From: Methylophaga nitratireducenticrescens
GTDB lineage: Bacteria > Pseudomonadota > Gammaproteobacteria > Nitrosococcales > Methylophagaceae
Direction: 5' to 3'
NCBI RefSeq assembly: GCF_000260985.4
Contig: NC_017857.3
Coordinates: 620,001-684,000, forward strand
DNA: 64,000 nucleotides
Part shown: piece after piece, positions 45,452-57,362 of the stretch
Position numbering within the stretch: position 1 is the stretch's first letter
How the letters are laid out: every line of letters starts with the position of its first letter
Notes under the pieces: model-generated
Database searches by the model: none
What the model saw: only the letters and a program-made list of their open reading frames with translations
Told to the model about the DNA's origin: nothing
Program-made: the position numbers and the translations under genes

Positions 45452-45600
45452 AAGTAGTTGACCTGCTTACGCTGACGACGACACCGCTCTGAGCAGTAAA
45501 GCACCTGCTCCCAACACTCACGCCATTTTTTTCGCCAGCTGAACGGACGGTTGCAGACCATACAAAATTTGGATGGTAAGTGTGGTTTGAGATGCGCCAT
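45448..45600 (-). CDS. DUF2256 zinc-binding small protein
   Basis: 50 residues. It has the DUF2256 pattern: [16 protein letters not shown], then [13 protein letters not shown], with four Cys likely to bind zinc. Its TGA overlaps the ATG of the exonuclease gene by 4 bases (ATGA). This family is found beside cryptochrome/photolyase genes in many proteobacteria. It is the first gene of the five-gene light-repair operon. Confidence 0.88.
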   Translation of the reverse strand: MAHLKPHLPSKFCMVCNRPFSWRKKWRECWEQVLYCSERCRRQRKQVNYL

Positions 45601-45675
45601 TACAATAACAATTTAATTGAGTGTAATAATCATCCTGCGGTTGTCGTGAAATTACCGTGAATTGAAATTGTTATA

Positions 45676-46665
45676 ACCTGAATCTCGTTTAAGAAAAATG
45701 AACTAAATACCTGTTCCTAGATCGGATCTTTCGACAAAAAAAGATTTATCTAAAACAAGGAACAGATGTGAAGAATTTAGTTGAGTTGTACTGCGATGTC
45801 GATGATTTTTGCAAAGTATTTATTCCCCAATGGCAAAAACAGTTGTTAGATGATGGCACTCAAAAACGTCGGCGTGATGGTCGTCTGACGACTAGCGAAG
45901 TCATGACAATTGTGATTGGATTTCACATGTCACACTATCGTGATTTTAAAAACTATTACCTTGGGTATGTTTCTGTTGTACACAAAAAGGCATTTCCACA
46001 TTTGCTGAGTTACACCCGGTTTCTAGCGATTATGCCCAGAGTCATTGTGCCAATGTGCGCTTACTTCACATCCCTCAAGGGCAAGCCTACAGGCATTGAA
46101 TTCATTGATTCTACAAGTATAAAGGTGTGCCACAGTTTTCGTATACCAAGGCACAAAACGTTTGATGGCATAGCGCAACGCGGGAAAGGGACGATGGGGT
46201 GGTTCTATGGTTTCAAACTTCATTTAATTGTGAACTATCTGGGGGAAATTGTGGCGGCAAAAGTCACCACCGCAAATGTGCATGACACTCGCCCAGTAGC
46301 AGAGATGGCAAAAGGGTTAACGGATAAATTGTATGGCGATAAAGGCTATTTGAGTAAGGCGCTCGAAGCTGATCTATTCGAAGAGGGTGTAACGCTCATC
46401 ACCACCGTTCGCAAAAATATGAAAGCAAAAGCCCTCTTTTTATGGGACAGGGCAATGCTTTCGAAACGTTTTATTATTGAAACAATCAATGACCAATTGA
46501 AGAATATTTCATTCATAGAGCACTCGAGGCATCGCAGTATGAATGGCTTTATGCTTAATTTACTTGCTGGATTGGTAGCCTATTGTTTAAAGAAAGATAA
46601 GCCTTCTCTTAATTTAACTGACGTAGAGCGTAATTCTATGGTGATTGCTTAAGCAGATCTCAGGT
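45676..46665 (+). mobile_element. IS982 family insertion sequence
   Basis: 990 bp. Ends are ACCTGA... and ...TCAGGT with imperfect inverted repeats of about 19 bases. A 7-base direct repeat TGTTATA flanks it at 45669-45675 and 46666-46672, in the size range known for this family. It has a single transposase gene. It is inserted between the repair operon and the 3' end of orn, disrupting no gene. Confidence 0.9.
45768..46652 (+). CDS. IS982 transposase
   Basis: 294 residues, DDE transposase of the IS982/DUF772-related type. The catalytic acidic residues are probably the Asp in EFIDSTSIKVC (about 116), the Asp in YGDKGYLSKAL and the Glu in RFIIETINDQLKN. LTTSEVMTIVIGFHMS at the N terminus is typical of IS982. 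The gene is complete, so the copy may be active. Confidence 0.92.
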   Translation: MKNLVELYCDVDDFCKVFIPQWQKQLLDDGTQKRRRDGRLTTSEVMTIVIGFHMSHYRDFKNYYLGYVSVVHKKAFPHLLSYTRFLAIMPRVIVPMCAYFTSLKGKPTGIEFIDSTSIKVCHSFRIPRHKTFDGIAQRGKGTMGWFYGFKLHLIVNYLGEIVAAKVTTANVHDTRPVAEMAKGLTDKLYGDKGYLSKALEADLFEEGVTLITTVRKNMKAKALFLWDRAMLSKRFIIETINDQLKNISFIEHSRHRSMNGFMLNLLAGLVAYCLKKDKPSLNLTDVERNSMVIA

Positions 46666-46682
46666 TGTTATAAATTGTAAAT

Positions 46683-47234
46683 TTACTCTGGCACTTTAAT
46701 CATATGCTCACGATAGTGCTGCAGTTCGCGAATAGAGTCTTTGATATCATCCATCGCCAGATGTGACGATTTTTTCTTGAAGGATTTTTCGACTTTGGGC
46801 GCCCAGCGCCGCGCGATTTCCTTGAAGCTACTGACGTCAAGATTACGGTAATGGAAATAGGCTTCCAGGTCCGGCATCAACCGCGCCATAAAGCGACGAT
46901 CCTGACAAATACTATTGCCACACATAGGGGAAATGCCAGCAGGGACGTGCTTTTTCAAAAAGTCCAGGGTTTCCTGTTCGGCCTGTTCGACCGTAACAAT
47001 GCTGTTACGAACGCGGTCAGCCAGCCCAGAACCACCATGCTGTTTGGTATTCCATTCATCCATACCCGCCAGAATAGCGTCAGATTGATGAATAGCAATG
47101 ATCGGGCCTTCTGCCAAAATATTCAGGTCGCTGTCAGTGACAATGGTGGCAATTTCGATAATATAGTCGTTATTGGTATCGAGACCGGTCATTTCCAGGT
47201 CAATCCAGATCAGGTTATGTTTGCTTTTGGCCAT
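46683..47234 (-). CDS. orn: Oligoribonuclease
   Basis: 183 residues, DEDDh 3'-5' exoribonuclease for 2-5 nt RNAs and pGp[38 protein letters not shown]. It is divergent from the M48 protease gene. Its 3' end lies 18 bases from the IS982 element, so its natural terminator may have been separated. Confidence 0.95.
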   Translation of the reverse strand: MAKSKHNLIWIDLEMTGLDTNNDYIIEIATIVTDSDLNILAEGPIIAIHQSDAILAGMDEWNTKQHGGSGLADRVRNSIVTVEQAEQETLDFLKKHVPAGISPMCGNSICQDRRFMARLMPDLEAYFHYRNLDVSSFKEIARRWAPKVEKSFKKKSSHLAMDDIKDSIRELQHYREHMIKVPE

Positions 47235-47343
47235 GGGCTCCGTCTTTTTATTACTGCAGATTTAAGTGAACTATGTTGCCATTGATTGTATCAAAGGCTA
47301 ATGTACACCACACATTATACGATTCTAACTGGTTTAAAAAATT

Positions 47344-48591
47344 ATGAACGAATTTAGCTGGATATTTTTAATTGCACTCGCCCTGATGACGGGGATTGAG
47401 ATCTGGTTGTCATTGCGTCAACGTCGCCATGTGCTGGCGAATCGCGATGAAGTGCCTGCCGCATTTCGTGAGCAGATCGGTTTGGCTGCACATCAGAAAG
47501 CTGCTGATTACACTGTGGCTAAAGGTGCTCAAATGCGCCGCGAAAGCTGGTTTGGTGCAATTGTCTTAATCTTGTGGACATTGGGCGGTGGTTTGGCATT
47601 ATTGTCCGGAGCCTGGGAAAGTCTGGGATGGTCAGCAATGACAACTGGTGTGGTTTTGATTCTGAGTTTTCTGGTAATTGGTTCATTGCTGGAATTACCG
47701 TTGTCCTGGTATCGCACTTTTGTAATGGAAGAGAAATTCGGCTTTAACCGTAATACACCTGCCTTATTTTTAGGTGACTTTGGTAAACAGATGTTGCTGA
47801 TGTTGGTTCTCGGAGCACCGATTGCCTGGGTGACCTTGTGGTTGATGAACAGTACAGGTGACTTCTGGTGGTTGTATTTATGGGCCGCCTGGATGGTTTT
47901 TGCCGTGGTGATGATGTGGGCCTATCCAGCATTTATCGCGCCGTTATTTAATAAATTTACCCCTCTGGATGATGCCAACCTGAAACAGAAGGTCGAAAAT
48001 TTATTGCAGCGCTGTGGCTTCAAAAGTCAGGGTATTTATGTGATGGACGGTTCACGCCGCAGTGGTCACGGCAATGCCTATTTCACAGGCTTGGGTAATA
48101 ACAAACGCATCGTATTTTTTGATACGTTGCTGAATACGTTGAATGAAGATCAGATTGAAGCGGTTTTGGCTCATGAACTGGGACATTTCCGTCGCAAACA
48201 TGTTATTAAAAATATGCTGATGATGGCCGTACTGAGCTTGATTGGGCTGGCATTGCTTGGTTGGGCATCAACACAATCCTGGTTCTACACAGGTCTTGGC
48301 GTGGACACACAAAACAACGCGATTGCACTGATTCTGTTTATGCTGGTCATTCCGGTCTTCAGTTTCTTTCTGCATCCACTGATGACGTCGATGTCACGCA
48401 AATATGAATTTGAAGCAGATGCCTATGCGGCATCGGTTTCCAATGCCGATGACTTGATAACGGCGTTGGTGGCTTTGTATAAAGAAAATGCCAGTACGTT
48501 AACACCGGACCCTTTGGTGTCGGCTATCTATGATTCGCATCCGCCCGCATCTTTGCGTATTGCTGCATTACAAACACGAGCGGTTGTCTGA
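47344..48591 (+). CDS. M48 family CAAX-type membrane protease
   Basis: 415 residues, Ste24/CAAX protease 1-like (peptidase M48A), with a long N-terminal membrane domain (about six segments) and the zinc site HELGH in VLAHELGHFRRKH near 276-280; the third ligand is Glu in EFEADAYA. Bacterial members degrade or process membrane proteins. It has no prenylation partner seen here. It is 3 bases from a small cytochrome gene. Confidence 0.9.
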   Translation: MNEFSWIFLIALALMTGIEIWLSLRQRRHVLANRDEVPAAFREQIGLAAHQKAADYTVAKGAQMRRESWFGAIVLILWTLGGGLALLSGAWESLGWSAMTTGVVLILSFLVIGSLLELPLSWYRTFVMEEKFGFNRNTPALFLGDFGKQMLLMLVLGAPIAWVTLWLMNSTGDFWWLYLWAAWMVFAVVMMWAYPAFIAPLFNKFTPLDDANLKQKVENLLQRCGFKSQGIYVMDGSRRSGHGNAYFTGLGNNKRIVFFDTLLNTLNEDQIEAVLAHELGHFRRKHVIKNMLMMAVLSLIGLALLGWASTQSWFYTGLGVDTQNNAIALILFMLVIPVFSFFLHPLMTSMSRKYEFEADAYAASVSNADDLITALVALYKENASTLTPDPLVSAIYDSHPPASLRIAALQTRAVV

Positions 48592-48594
48592 TCT

Positions 48595-48870
48595 ATGCGT
48601 TATTTAGTGGCTATGATTTTCCTCACTGTCAGCGCTACGGCGCTGGCACAGGGAAAACAATTACATGATGCCAACTGTATGCAATGCCATGCGTCATTGA
48701 CTGGTGGTCAGCCAAACTCTCTCTACACGCGAGATGAGCGAGGAGTTAAGAGTTTGGATGGATTAAATAAACGAGTTGCTAATTGTGCGATTGCTGCTGA
48801 CGTTAACTGGACACCTGATCAACAAAAACAGGTGGTCGAGTATCTCAATAGCCAGTTTTACAAGTTCTAA
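48595..48870 (+). CDS. Small mono-haem cytochrome c
   Basis: 91 residues. Signal peptide to about SATALAQ (residue 19), haem motif CMQCH near 28-32 and YTRDERGVKSLDGL. The final Met ligand is not obvious. Probably a periplasmic electron carrier or unassigned class I cytochrome. Its stop (TAA) is next to the stop of the convergent cyclase gene. Confidence 0.85.
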   Translation: MRYLVAMIFLTVSATALAQGKQLHDANCMQCHASLTGGQPNSLYTRDERGVKSLDGLNKRVANCAIAADVNWTPDQQKQVVEYLNSQFYKF

Positions 48871-49908
48871 TTAACGTAACGTAATACAATTTCGGCCAGC
48901 CGCTTTTGATTCATATAAAGCGACATCGGCACGTTCAATAATATTCAATGTGGTATCCCCGGGCTGATATTGACTCAGGCCAACCGAAACAGTCACCGCT
49001 CCAATGGTTTCAGTGCTGTCTTTTTTCTTCAGGTTACTTCCCGCGAGTTGCTGACGAATAGTATCGGCAATTTGCATTGCTATGTTTGATGGAGTATCAA
49101 TAAAAATCAACGCCATCTCTTCACCACCAAAACGTGCTGCAATATGTTGTTGATTCTCACAATGTTTTTTCAGCAGACTGGCAAAGAATTGCAGGACGCG
49201 ATCCCCAAGTAAATGACCGAACCTGTCATTCACCTGTTTAAAGTTATCGAGATCAAACAGGGCTAATGTAAATACGTTTTTACCTTGATGGCACAACTCG
49301 GCAAGTTCTTTGTTGAGGTAGCGACGATTTAACAGACCAGTTAACCCGTCAGTTATGGCTTCCTGTTTTACGGCTTCCAATTCTGATCTGAGTTTCAGAA
49401 TTTCCTGTGTGGTTTCAGCCAGTTCTTGTTTCAGTTCATTACCTGACTGTCCGAGTCGACGAGTATTTTCCAGTATTTCTGACAACACACCTTTGATTAC
49501 TGAAATATCCTCGGATTGTTCCAGTCTCGTTTGCTGAACAGCTAAATCTTCTGAAAAGTCATCAGCTGCCAGTTCAACCTTATTGATTTGATTCATCGTG
49601 TTGTCGACGACCAGTCTAAGGCCATTATTAGTGGCCTCAAGCCTTTCAGGCATGCCCATTAAGACGTATTTTTCATAAAGCTGCTGAGTGATTTCCGCTG
49701 TGATTTTCTGTTTCTGTTGTAATCGACTGTCAATCGCTTTTTTTAATGCCTGATTGGTGCCTGAGACATATTCATACCAGACGGCGTAATTTACCGGGTT
49801 AACCGGGGTTTGATGCTGATTGATAAAGGGTAATGCTCGGCGCAGATTTTCAGAGGCCTGATGAAAAGGTTCAGTGTAAACGGGTGGGAATGATGATGAC
49901 GTTGACAC
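48871..49908 (-). CDS. Diguanylate cyclase with GGDEF domain
   Basis: 345 residues. A helical N-terminal region (PVNPVNYAVWYEYVSG) and a coiled-coil-like middle (about 105-180) precede the GGDEF domain with DGLTGLLNRRYL, FKQVNDRFGHLLGD and active site RFGGEEM, which keeps the catalytic acid. It should make c-di-GMP. No membrane segment or signal is seen, so it is cytoplasmic. It is a single gene, leftward. Confidence 0.9.
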   Translation of the reverse strand: MSTSSSFPPVYTEPFHQASENLRRALPFINQHQTPVNPVNYAVWYEYVSGTNQALKKAIDSRLQQKQKITAEITQQLYEKYVLMGMPERLEATNNGLRLVVDNTMNQINKVELAADDFSEDLAVQQTRLEQSEDISVIKGVLSEILENTRRLGQSGNELKQELAETTQEILKLRSELEAVKQEAITDGLTGLLNRRYLNKELAELCHQGKNVFTLALFDLDNFKQVNDRFGHLLGDRVLQFFASLLKKHCENQQHIAARFGGEEMALIFIDTPSNIAMQIADTIRQQLAGSNLKKKDSTETIGAVTVSVGLSQYQPGDTTLNIIERADVALYESKAAGRNCITLR

Positions 49909-49934
49909 AAAAAATCCTTCTTAGTGAGTTTTTA

Positions 49935-51188
49935 TCAGACAAATTTGCGTTTTAATTTAATGAGAATTGGGATAATCAATAGTACAGCTAACCAAGGTAA
50001 ATATTGTAAAAATAATGCACTGGGTGTATCTGCTTTGGCTACCAGATATGTCAGCATTAAAAAACTGATCATCGCCAGATTCTGTACCCAGTTATTAGCA
50101 GCCAATACGCTTCCCAGTTGCGTGATATCAGCATGCATCTGAATTAATGCATTGAGTGGAATAATAAACAAACCACCAAAAAAACCAAAGCCAATTATTG
50201 CCAGGGCGAATAGCCAGACAGAGCTGAGGTAGGGGATGAGAAATAACATTACTATCAACCCTAATGCTCCCAACACAATAATTGGGAAGTGAATCTGTTT
50301 ACGACAGAGTTTTCCGGCCAGAAGAGAACCGCTGATAATGCCCAGGCCCGAGCAGGCTAATAACCCCTGAATGACAATCGTATTGTCTTCACTCAGCACG
50401 ATTTTGGCAAAAGCTGGAAAGACGGCCAGCATGGTTTGGGATAAAGCCCAGAATAAAGACAATCCCAGTATCGAAAACCAGATTATCGGATTGGTCGTCA
50501 CCAGTTTTACGTTGGTTTTTAGTTGCTTACCTTGCGAATAGGCTCCCCAGTTAAAACGCCGCTCTGCCTGGCTGGGAAGCAATATTGGCAGACGCCATGC
50601 CAACCATAACTCGAATAATGACAGTCCCACTAAACACCATCCGAGAGGTGCAATCAGCCGAATAATATCGGCTTCGTTTTGATACACCTGACCGCTTAAC
50701 ATGCTTTCAAACAAGATGGTAAAGACAAATATCCCACTTAGTATTGCCACGATGGTAGTGGCTTGCAGAAAACCATTGGCAGGGGCAAGTTCAGTTTTAC
50801 CGGCCAGCTCGCGGATATAGCCATATTTGGCGGGAGAGTAGATCGCACTTTGTGCTGCTAAAACAAAGGTTAGCGCAAAGGCAAAAATGAACCAGCCTTG
50901 ATAATAGGAGAGTGTAATCAATAAAGTCACAATGACGGCAGAAAAAGCCGACCAGCGCATAATACCGGGTTTGGCAAATCGATCTGAAAGATAACCTGCC
51001 GGGGTAAACAATAAAATAAAGGGTAATAATATTAATGCATTCACAACGGCTGTCAGGCCGACTTGCGCTGCATCATCATAAATTTTGAAGATGGTGTTTT
51101 GCACAATAATTTTGTGGCCCAGATCCACCATGGCGTTGATAAACGCCACAGCAAGAAACGGTCCTAAAGAGGACAGGCGTAAAGTCAT
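49935..51188 (-). CDS. MFS transporter, LplT-like
   Basis: 417 residues with about twelve membrane segments. AQSAIYSPAKYGYIREL and the N-terminal FINAMVDLGHKI resemble LplT, the lysophospholipid flippase, and the transport half of Aas-type proteins. No acyltransferase gene (aas) is adjacent, so the substrate remains uncertain. It is 8 bases after uspA and probably co-transcribed. Confidence 0.8.
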   Translation of the reverse strand: MTLRLSSLGPFLAVAFINAMVDLGHKIIVQNTIFKIYDDAAQVGLTAVVNALILLPFILLFTPAGYLSDRFAKPGIMRWSAFSAVIVTLLITLSYYQGWFIFAFALTFVLAAQSAIYSPAKYGYIRELAGKTELAPANGFLQATTIVAILSGIFVFTILFESMLSGQVYQNEADIIRLIAPLGWCLVGLSLFELWLAWRLPILLPSQAERRFNWGAYSQGKQLKTNVKLVTTNPIIWFSILGLSLFWALSQTMLAVFPAFAKIVLSEDNTIVIQGLLACSGLGIISGSLLAGKLCRKQIHFPIIVLGALGLIVMLFLIPYLSSVWLFALAIIGFGFFGGLFIIPLNALIQMHADITQLGSVLAANNWVQNLAMISFLMLTYLVAKADTPSALFLQYLPWLAVLLIIPILIKLKRKFV

Positions 51189-51195
51189 CTGTGAC

Positions 51196-51642
51196 TTAAC
51201 TTTCGTCCTTTAATCTGACCGCTAAAACGTCACACCCAGCATGATGCAGTACAGCATTGGCGGTGGAACCCAGTAGCATTTTAATGCCTTTACGACCGTG
51301 AGAGCCCACGACAATCAAATCAACATTATTTTCCTCGGCAATACGCACAATATCCCGCCCTGGACTGCCAAATTCAATCCATTGATTGTTTAGCTCAATA
51401 TCAAATTTTTGTCCTAAAGCGGTCAGTTGTTTTTTGCCTGCATCGAGTAAGGCCTCGCGCATATCGGCATCAACACTAATCATTGGCTCATAAGCAAAAT
51501 CTGTAAGTGGAAAATCCTCTACGATATGACATAAACTCAAACGTGTATTGTTGGCCGCTGCCAGTGCTTTGGCTCGATGAATCACCATATCCGTATGGTT
51601 GGAAAAATCCGCTGCAATCAGAATATGTTGATAAAGTGCCAT
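51196..51642 (-). CDS. Universal stress protein UspA family
   Basis: 148 residues, one Usp domain. The ATP-binding type motif G-S-H-G-R-K-G..GSTANAVLHHAGCDVLAVR is near the C terminus. N terminus YQHILIAADFSNHTD. It is 55 bases after trxB on the same strand. Confidence 0.92.
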   Translation of the reverse strand: MALYQHILIAADFSNHTDMVIHRAKALAAANNTRLSLCHIVEDFPLTDFAYEPMISVDADMREALLDAGKKQLTALGQKFDIELNNQWIEFGSPGRDIVRIAEENNVDLIVVGSHGRKGIKMLLGSTANAVLHHAGCDVLAVRLKDES

Positions 51643-51696
51643 GGGTCTTTCTCCTAGGGATATACAAGGCAGGGGAGGCCCCTGCCTGAATAGTTT

Positions 51697-52942
<1,246 letters not shown>

Positions 52943-53037
52943 AGAGTACCCATTGCTTTGCTTTTGGACAAGCATCAGCTGTTAAAACCTGTGTTAGAAT
53001 TTGCGCTTAATCAATTGGCTTCATTGGAATTATCACA

Positions 53038-55341
53038 TTGGCACAAGCGACACGGGCAAACGACAAAAATAAACAGGATGTCACCGCTGGCGCAGTCGGA
53101 TTCAGACTTCGTGAAGCGGCACTGATTCTGGCGCTCGCATTAGCGGCTTATTTATTACTGTCTTTAGTAACCTACGAACCTACCGACCCCGGCTGGTCAA
53201 CCACCGGAACAGATGATCTGATTGCCAATCGCGGTGGTATTGTCGGCGCATGGCTTGCGGATGCTTTGCTGTACGGCTTTGGTTTCCCGGCTTATCTTGC
53301 GCCATTTATGGTGGGCTTTAGTGGCTGGCTTTTATTCAGTTGGGGCAAACGTGCCGATGGCGACGATGCATTACATTTCTGGGTATTGAAATCAGTTGGA
53401 TTAGTAATGGCCTTGGCCGCAGCCAGTGGTTTGTCTTCCTTGAGTTTAATGGACTACGCCGATTTGTTGCCATTAGGGGCTGGCGGGGTGCTGGGTGAAG
53501 TGGTCGGCCATGGTTTTGAATCGGTTTTTGGTGCTTCCGGAACCAGTTTATTGCTATTGGCGCTGCTATTGACCGGGGTAACGTTGTTTACCGGTTTATC
53601 CTGGCTGATGGTTATTGACCGTCTTGGTGCGATGGCCATGGTGGTGTTAATTCATGTGGCTCGCTGGAGTCGTGAATTAAAGGAAAATTTGCAGGTTAGA
53701 CGCACCCGTCAGCAACGCGAAGAAACGTTTATTGCCCAGAAAGAAAAAATGCAGCACAAGGCCAAAGTCAGAGTTGAGCCAAAGTTGCAGGTAAAAGAGC
53801 CCAGCAAGCGCGAAGAAAAAGAACGTCAGCAACCCTTATTCGAGACACCTGACGCACCCGGCATGCCGACGCTGTCGTTACTGGATCTGCCAAAAGCTGT
53901 CACAGCCGGTTACAGTGAAGATGTATTACAAGCGCTATCGCGTCTGGTGGAGTTGAAGTTAAAAGACTTTGGCGTGGAAGTGCAGGTGGTCGAGGTTCAG
54001 CCTGGCCCGGTAGTCACCCGCTTTGAATTACAGCCTGCAGCCGGTATCAAGGTTAGCCGCATCAGTGGTCTGGCGAAAGATCTGGCCAGAGCCTTATCGA
54101 TCACCAGTGTGCGCATTGTTGAGATTATTCCGGGTAAACCCTATGTGGGTTTGGAGATTCCCAACGAAATCCGTGAAGTAGTTCGGTTACGCGAAATTCT
54201 CGCCTGTAGTGATTATGAAAACAGTAAATCACCGCTGGTTATGGCCTTGGGTAAAGATATTGCCGGTAGGCCTGTGGTGGCTAACCTTGAAAAAATGCCG
54301 CATTTACTGGTTGCGGGTACAACGGGTTCAGGTAAGTCTGTCGCAGTAAATGCCATGATTTTAAGTCTGCTATACAAAGCCACCCCGAAAGAGGTTCGGC
54401 TGATTATGGTGGATCCCAAAATGCTGGAATTATCGATTTATGAAGATATTCCACATTTATTGACGCCGGTGGTTACCGATATGAAAGAAGCCTCCAATGC
54501 GTTGCGTTGGTGTGTTGCTGAAATGGAACGACGTTATCCATTGATGGCGGCACTGGGCGTGAGAAATATCGCTGGGTTTAATAAAAAAGTTCAGGATGCG
54601 ATTGATAATGGCGAGCCTATTCCGGATCCAATGGCTGAAGTTTTACCCGGGGAACCGATTCCAACACTAGAAACCTTGCCATTTATCGTGGTGATTATCG
54701 ACGAGCTGGCAGATATGATGATGGTGGTCGGCAAACAGGTTGAAGAACTGATTGCTCGACTGGCCCAAAAAGCACGTGCTGCCGGTATTCATTTGATTCT
54801 GGCAACCCAAAGACCATCGGTCGATGTCATTACCGGCTTGATTAAAGCCAATATACCCACACGAATGGCGTTTCAGGTATCGTCGCGAATTGATTCACGC
54901 ACTATCCTTGATCAGATGGGAGCGGAGCAGCTATTAGGACAGGGCGATATGTTGTATCTGCCCCCGGGCAGTGGATTACCGGAGCGTGTGCATGGTGCCT
55001 TTGTCGATGATCATGAAGTGCATGCTGTGGTGAATTTTCTGAAAACTCAGGGCGGCCCAAATTATCTGGAAGAAATTACCCAGGATAATACTGATGATGA
55101 TAACGAGGGTGGCAGCGGCATCGGTGATGCCAGTGATGGAGAATCTGATCCACTCTATGATCAAGCGGTGCAGATTGTGACTGAAAGCCGCCGCGCTTCT
55201 GTTTCCGGAGTACAGCGTCGCCTGAAAATCGGCTATAACCGCGCGGCTCGCATTGTCGAAGCGATGGAAGCTGCAGGTGTGGTTTCAGCAATGCAAACCA
55301 ATGGTAGTCGTGAAGTATTAGCACCCCCTCCGCGTAATTAA
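53038..55341 (+). CDS. ftsK: DNA translocase FtsK
   Basis: 767 residues. Four to five N-terminal membrane segments, a short basic/glutamine-rich linker (about 215-280), the RecA-like motor with Walker [14 protein letters not shown] and Walker [11 protein letters not shown], and the C-terminal gamma winged helix ([23 protein letters not shown]) that reads KOPS and activates XerCD. The start read is TTG with TTGGAA upstream; it is short-linkered like SpoIIIE-type FtsK. LolA follows after 60 bases. Confidence 0.95.
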   Translation: MAQATRANDKNKQDVTAGAVGFRLREAALILALALAAYLLLSLVTYEPTDPGWSTTGTDDLIANRGGIVGAWLADALLYGFGFPAYLAPFMVGFSGWLLFSWGKRADGDDALHFWVLKSVGLVMALAAASGLSSLSLMDYADLLPLGAGGVLGEVVGHGFESVFGASGTSLLLLALLLTGVTLFTGLSWLMVIDRLGAMAMVVLIHVARWSRELKENLQVRRTRQQREETFIAQKEKMQHKAKVRVEPKLQVKEPSKREEKERQQPLFETPDAPGMPTLSLLDLPKAVTAGYSEDVLQALSRLVELKLKDFGVEVQVVEVQPGPVVTRFELQPAAGIKVSRISGLAKDLARALSITSVRIVEIIPGKPYVGLEIPNEIREVVRLREILACSDYENSKSPLVMALGKDIAGRPVVANLEKMPHLLVAGTTGSGKSVAVNAMILSLLYKATPKEVRLIMVDPKMLELSIYEDIPHLLTPVVTDMKEASNALRWCVAEMERRYPLMAALGVRNIAGFNKKVQDAIDNGEPIPDPMAEVLPGEPIPTLETLPFIVVIIDELADMMMVVGKQVEELIARLAQKARAAGIHLILATQRPSVDVITGLIKANIPTRMAFQVSSRIDSRTILDQMGAEQLLGQGDMLYLPPGSGLPERVHGAFVDDHEVHAVVNFLKTQGGPNYLEEITQDNTDDDNEGGSGIGDASDGESDPLYDQAVQIVTESRRASVSGVQRRLKIGYNRAARIVEAMEAAGVVSAMQTNGSREVLAPPPRN

Positions 55342-55401
55342 TGCAATTAGTTAGTAACAGTTGATGTCTTAGTTGTTCCTGAAATGATTTGGAGTAAAGA
55401 A

Positions 55402-56034
55402 ATGATAAAACGCTGTGCAACACAGTGGTTGATGCTTGGATGGTTAGTTCTGCCATCATTGGCATTTGCAGAATCAGCTGTTGATAGGCTCAATACATTT
55501 GTTCAGGAGGTCTCCCAGTTGGAAGCGGACTTCCAGCAAACCGTGATTGATACTGATGGTCAGGTCGTAGAAGAAGCAACCGGCCAGTTTCTGTTATCCA
55601 GACCTGGTAAATTCCGTTGGGATTATGAAACGCCTTTCCCTCAACAAATCGTAGCTGATGGCGAGCGGATCTGGTTTTACGATGTCGATTTGGAACAAAT
55701 TACTGTCAAGTTACAGGATGAAGCCTTAGCTGAGACGCCGGCAGGTTTATTATCAGGCAATACCCTGCCAGAATCGGAATACGATATTCAGGAACTGGAA
55801 TCGGAAGACGATTTGCAATGGGTTCGACTGGTACCAAAAGCGGATGATAACAATTACCAGACCGTCGCTTTGGCTTTTGATGAAAAGGGGATTCGTGAAA
55901 TGCTGATGGTAGATAGTTTTGACCAGCGCACCCGTCTGGTGTTTAAAAATCTGCAGATTAATCCCGATTTACCGGCATCAAGATTCGAATTCAAAGCGCC
56001 GTCAGGTGTTGATGTGGTGGGCGACGTTCCCTAA
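55402..56034 (+). CDS. lolA: Outer-membrane lipoprotein carrier LolA
   Basis: 210 residues with a signal peptide (PSLAFA). The LolA fold is recognisable: [24 protein letters not shown]-like pattern, [21 protein letters not shown]. It ferries lipoproteins across the periplasm from LolCDE to LolB. I start at ATG 55402 (MIKRCATQW), with GGAG 7 bases upstream, rather than at ATG 55384. It overlaps rarA by 1 base (TAATG). Confidence 0.95.
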   Translation: MIKRCATQWLMLGWLVLPSLAFAESAVDRLNTFVQEVSQLEADFQQTVIDTDGQVVEEATGQFLLSRPGKFRWDYETPFPQQIVADGERIWFYDVDLEQITVKLQDEALAETPAGLLSGNTLPESEYDIQELESEDDLQWVRLVPKADDNNYQTVALAFDEKGIREMLMVDSFDQRTRLVFKNLQINPDLPASRFEFKAPSGVDVVGDVP

Positions 56035-57356
56035 TGAGTCTGTTTGATAACCTGCATCCACAGGTCGGCCGCCCATTGGCTGATCGGATGCGGCCACAGT
56101 CGCTTGAAGAATATATCGGTCAGCAACATTTACTGGCTGAGGGGAAGCCATTAAGGCAAGCCATCGCCACAGGCCAGCCGCATTCAATGATCTTCTGGGG
56201 CCCTCCTGGAACCGGTAAGACAACGCTGGCACGATTGATCGCCGGTTACTGTGATGCGGAATTTATCAGTATTTCGGCTGTATTGGCCGGGGTCAAAGAA
56301 GTTCGTGAAGCCGTCGCCAGAGCCAAACAGCTGCAACAGGAACGTGGTCGCCGCACCATGCTGTTTGTCGATGAAGTACATCGGTTTAACAAGTCGCAGC
56401 AGGATGCTTTTCTTCCCTATGTAGAGGACGGCACCTTTACCTTTATCGGTGCCACCACTGAAAACCCATCATTTGAATTAAATAACGCATTGTTATCACG
56501 GGCACGCGTGTATGTGCTCAAGTCGCTGGAAATTAATGATTTAAAACTGATCATTGAGCGGGCGATGCAGGATGGTATTCGTGGACTTGCTGGCCGTGAT
56601 ATCGCTATGAGCGATAAGTTACGTGAACAGTTGGCACAAGCAGCTGATGGTGATGGCCGAAGGGTGCTGAACCTGTTGGAAATTGCCATTGATTTAGCAG
56701 ACAGTAAACAGCAAACCGAAGTCGATGAGACAGATCTGGCCGAAGTGTTATCGGGCACTTTAAGACGATTTGATAAGGGCGGAGAAGCTTTTTACGATCA
56801 GATATCGGCATTACATAAATCGGTCCGCGGCTCTTCGCCCGATGGAGCGTTGTATTGGTTGTGCCGGATGCTGGACGGCGGTTGCGATCCGGTTTATCTG
56901 ATGCGACGTATTGTGCGGATGGCGGTTGAAGATATCGGTAATGCTGATCCGCGGGGCTTGCGTATTGCGCTGGATGCCTGGGAAAGTTTTGATAAACTGG
57001 GTCGTCCTGAAGGCGAACTGGCGATTGCTCAAGCCGTGGTCTATCTGGCCAGTGCATCAAAAAGTAATGCTGTATATACCGCTTTTAAAGCGGCGATGCA
57101 GGATGCCAGGAACTTTGGTTCAGCCGAAGTGCCTTTGCATTTGCGTAATGCCCCGACCAAGCTGATGAAAGAGCTGGATTATGGCAAGGAATATCGTTAC
57201 GCACATGATGAGCCCGATGCGTATGCGGCGGGTGAAAATTACTTTCCTGAAACGATGCCTCAGCGACACTATTATCAGCCGGTTAACCGTGGTCTGGAAA
57301 TCAAAATTGCCGAAAAACTGGCGCATTTGAGAGAACTGGATAAACAACGCCGCTAA
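56034..57356 (+). CDS. rarA: Replication-associated recombination protein RarA
   Basis: 440 residues, AAA+ ATPase of the clamp-loader type: [19 protein letters not shown], Walker [14 protein letters not shown], Walker [11 protein letters not shown], then the C-terminal tetramerisation region ([10 protein letters not shown]). It acts at stalled forks. The ftsK-lolA-rarA order is standard. It ends convergent with rsmJ (6-base gap). Confidence 0.95.
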   Translation: MSLFDNLHPQVGRPLADRMRPQSLEEYIGQQHLLAEGKPLRQAIATGQPHSMIFWGPPGTGKTTLARLIAGYCDAEFISISAVLAGVKEVREAVARAKQLQQERGRRTMLFVDEVHRFNKSQQDAFLPYVEDGTFTFIGATTENPSFELNNALLSRARVYVLKSLEINDLKLIIERAMQDGIRGLAGRDIAMSDKLREQLAQAADGDGRRVLNLLEIAIDLADSKQQTEVDETDLAEVLSGTLRRFDKGGEAFYDQISALHKSVRGSSPDGALYWLCRMLDGGCDPVYLMRRIVRMAVEDIGNADPRGLRIALDAWESFDKLGRPEGELAIAQAVVYLASASKSNAVYTAFKAAMQDARNFGSAEVPLHLRNAPTKLMKELDYGKEYRYAHDEPDAYAAGENYFPETMPQRHYYQPVNRGLEIKIAEKLAHLRELDKQRR

Positions 57357-57362
57357 CTGAAA

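Noticed and set aside
49935-51188. Naming the MFS gene lplT outright
   Set aside because: The similarity is clear, but without the adjoining aas acyltransferase the substrate cannot be fixed from sequence alone.
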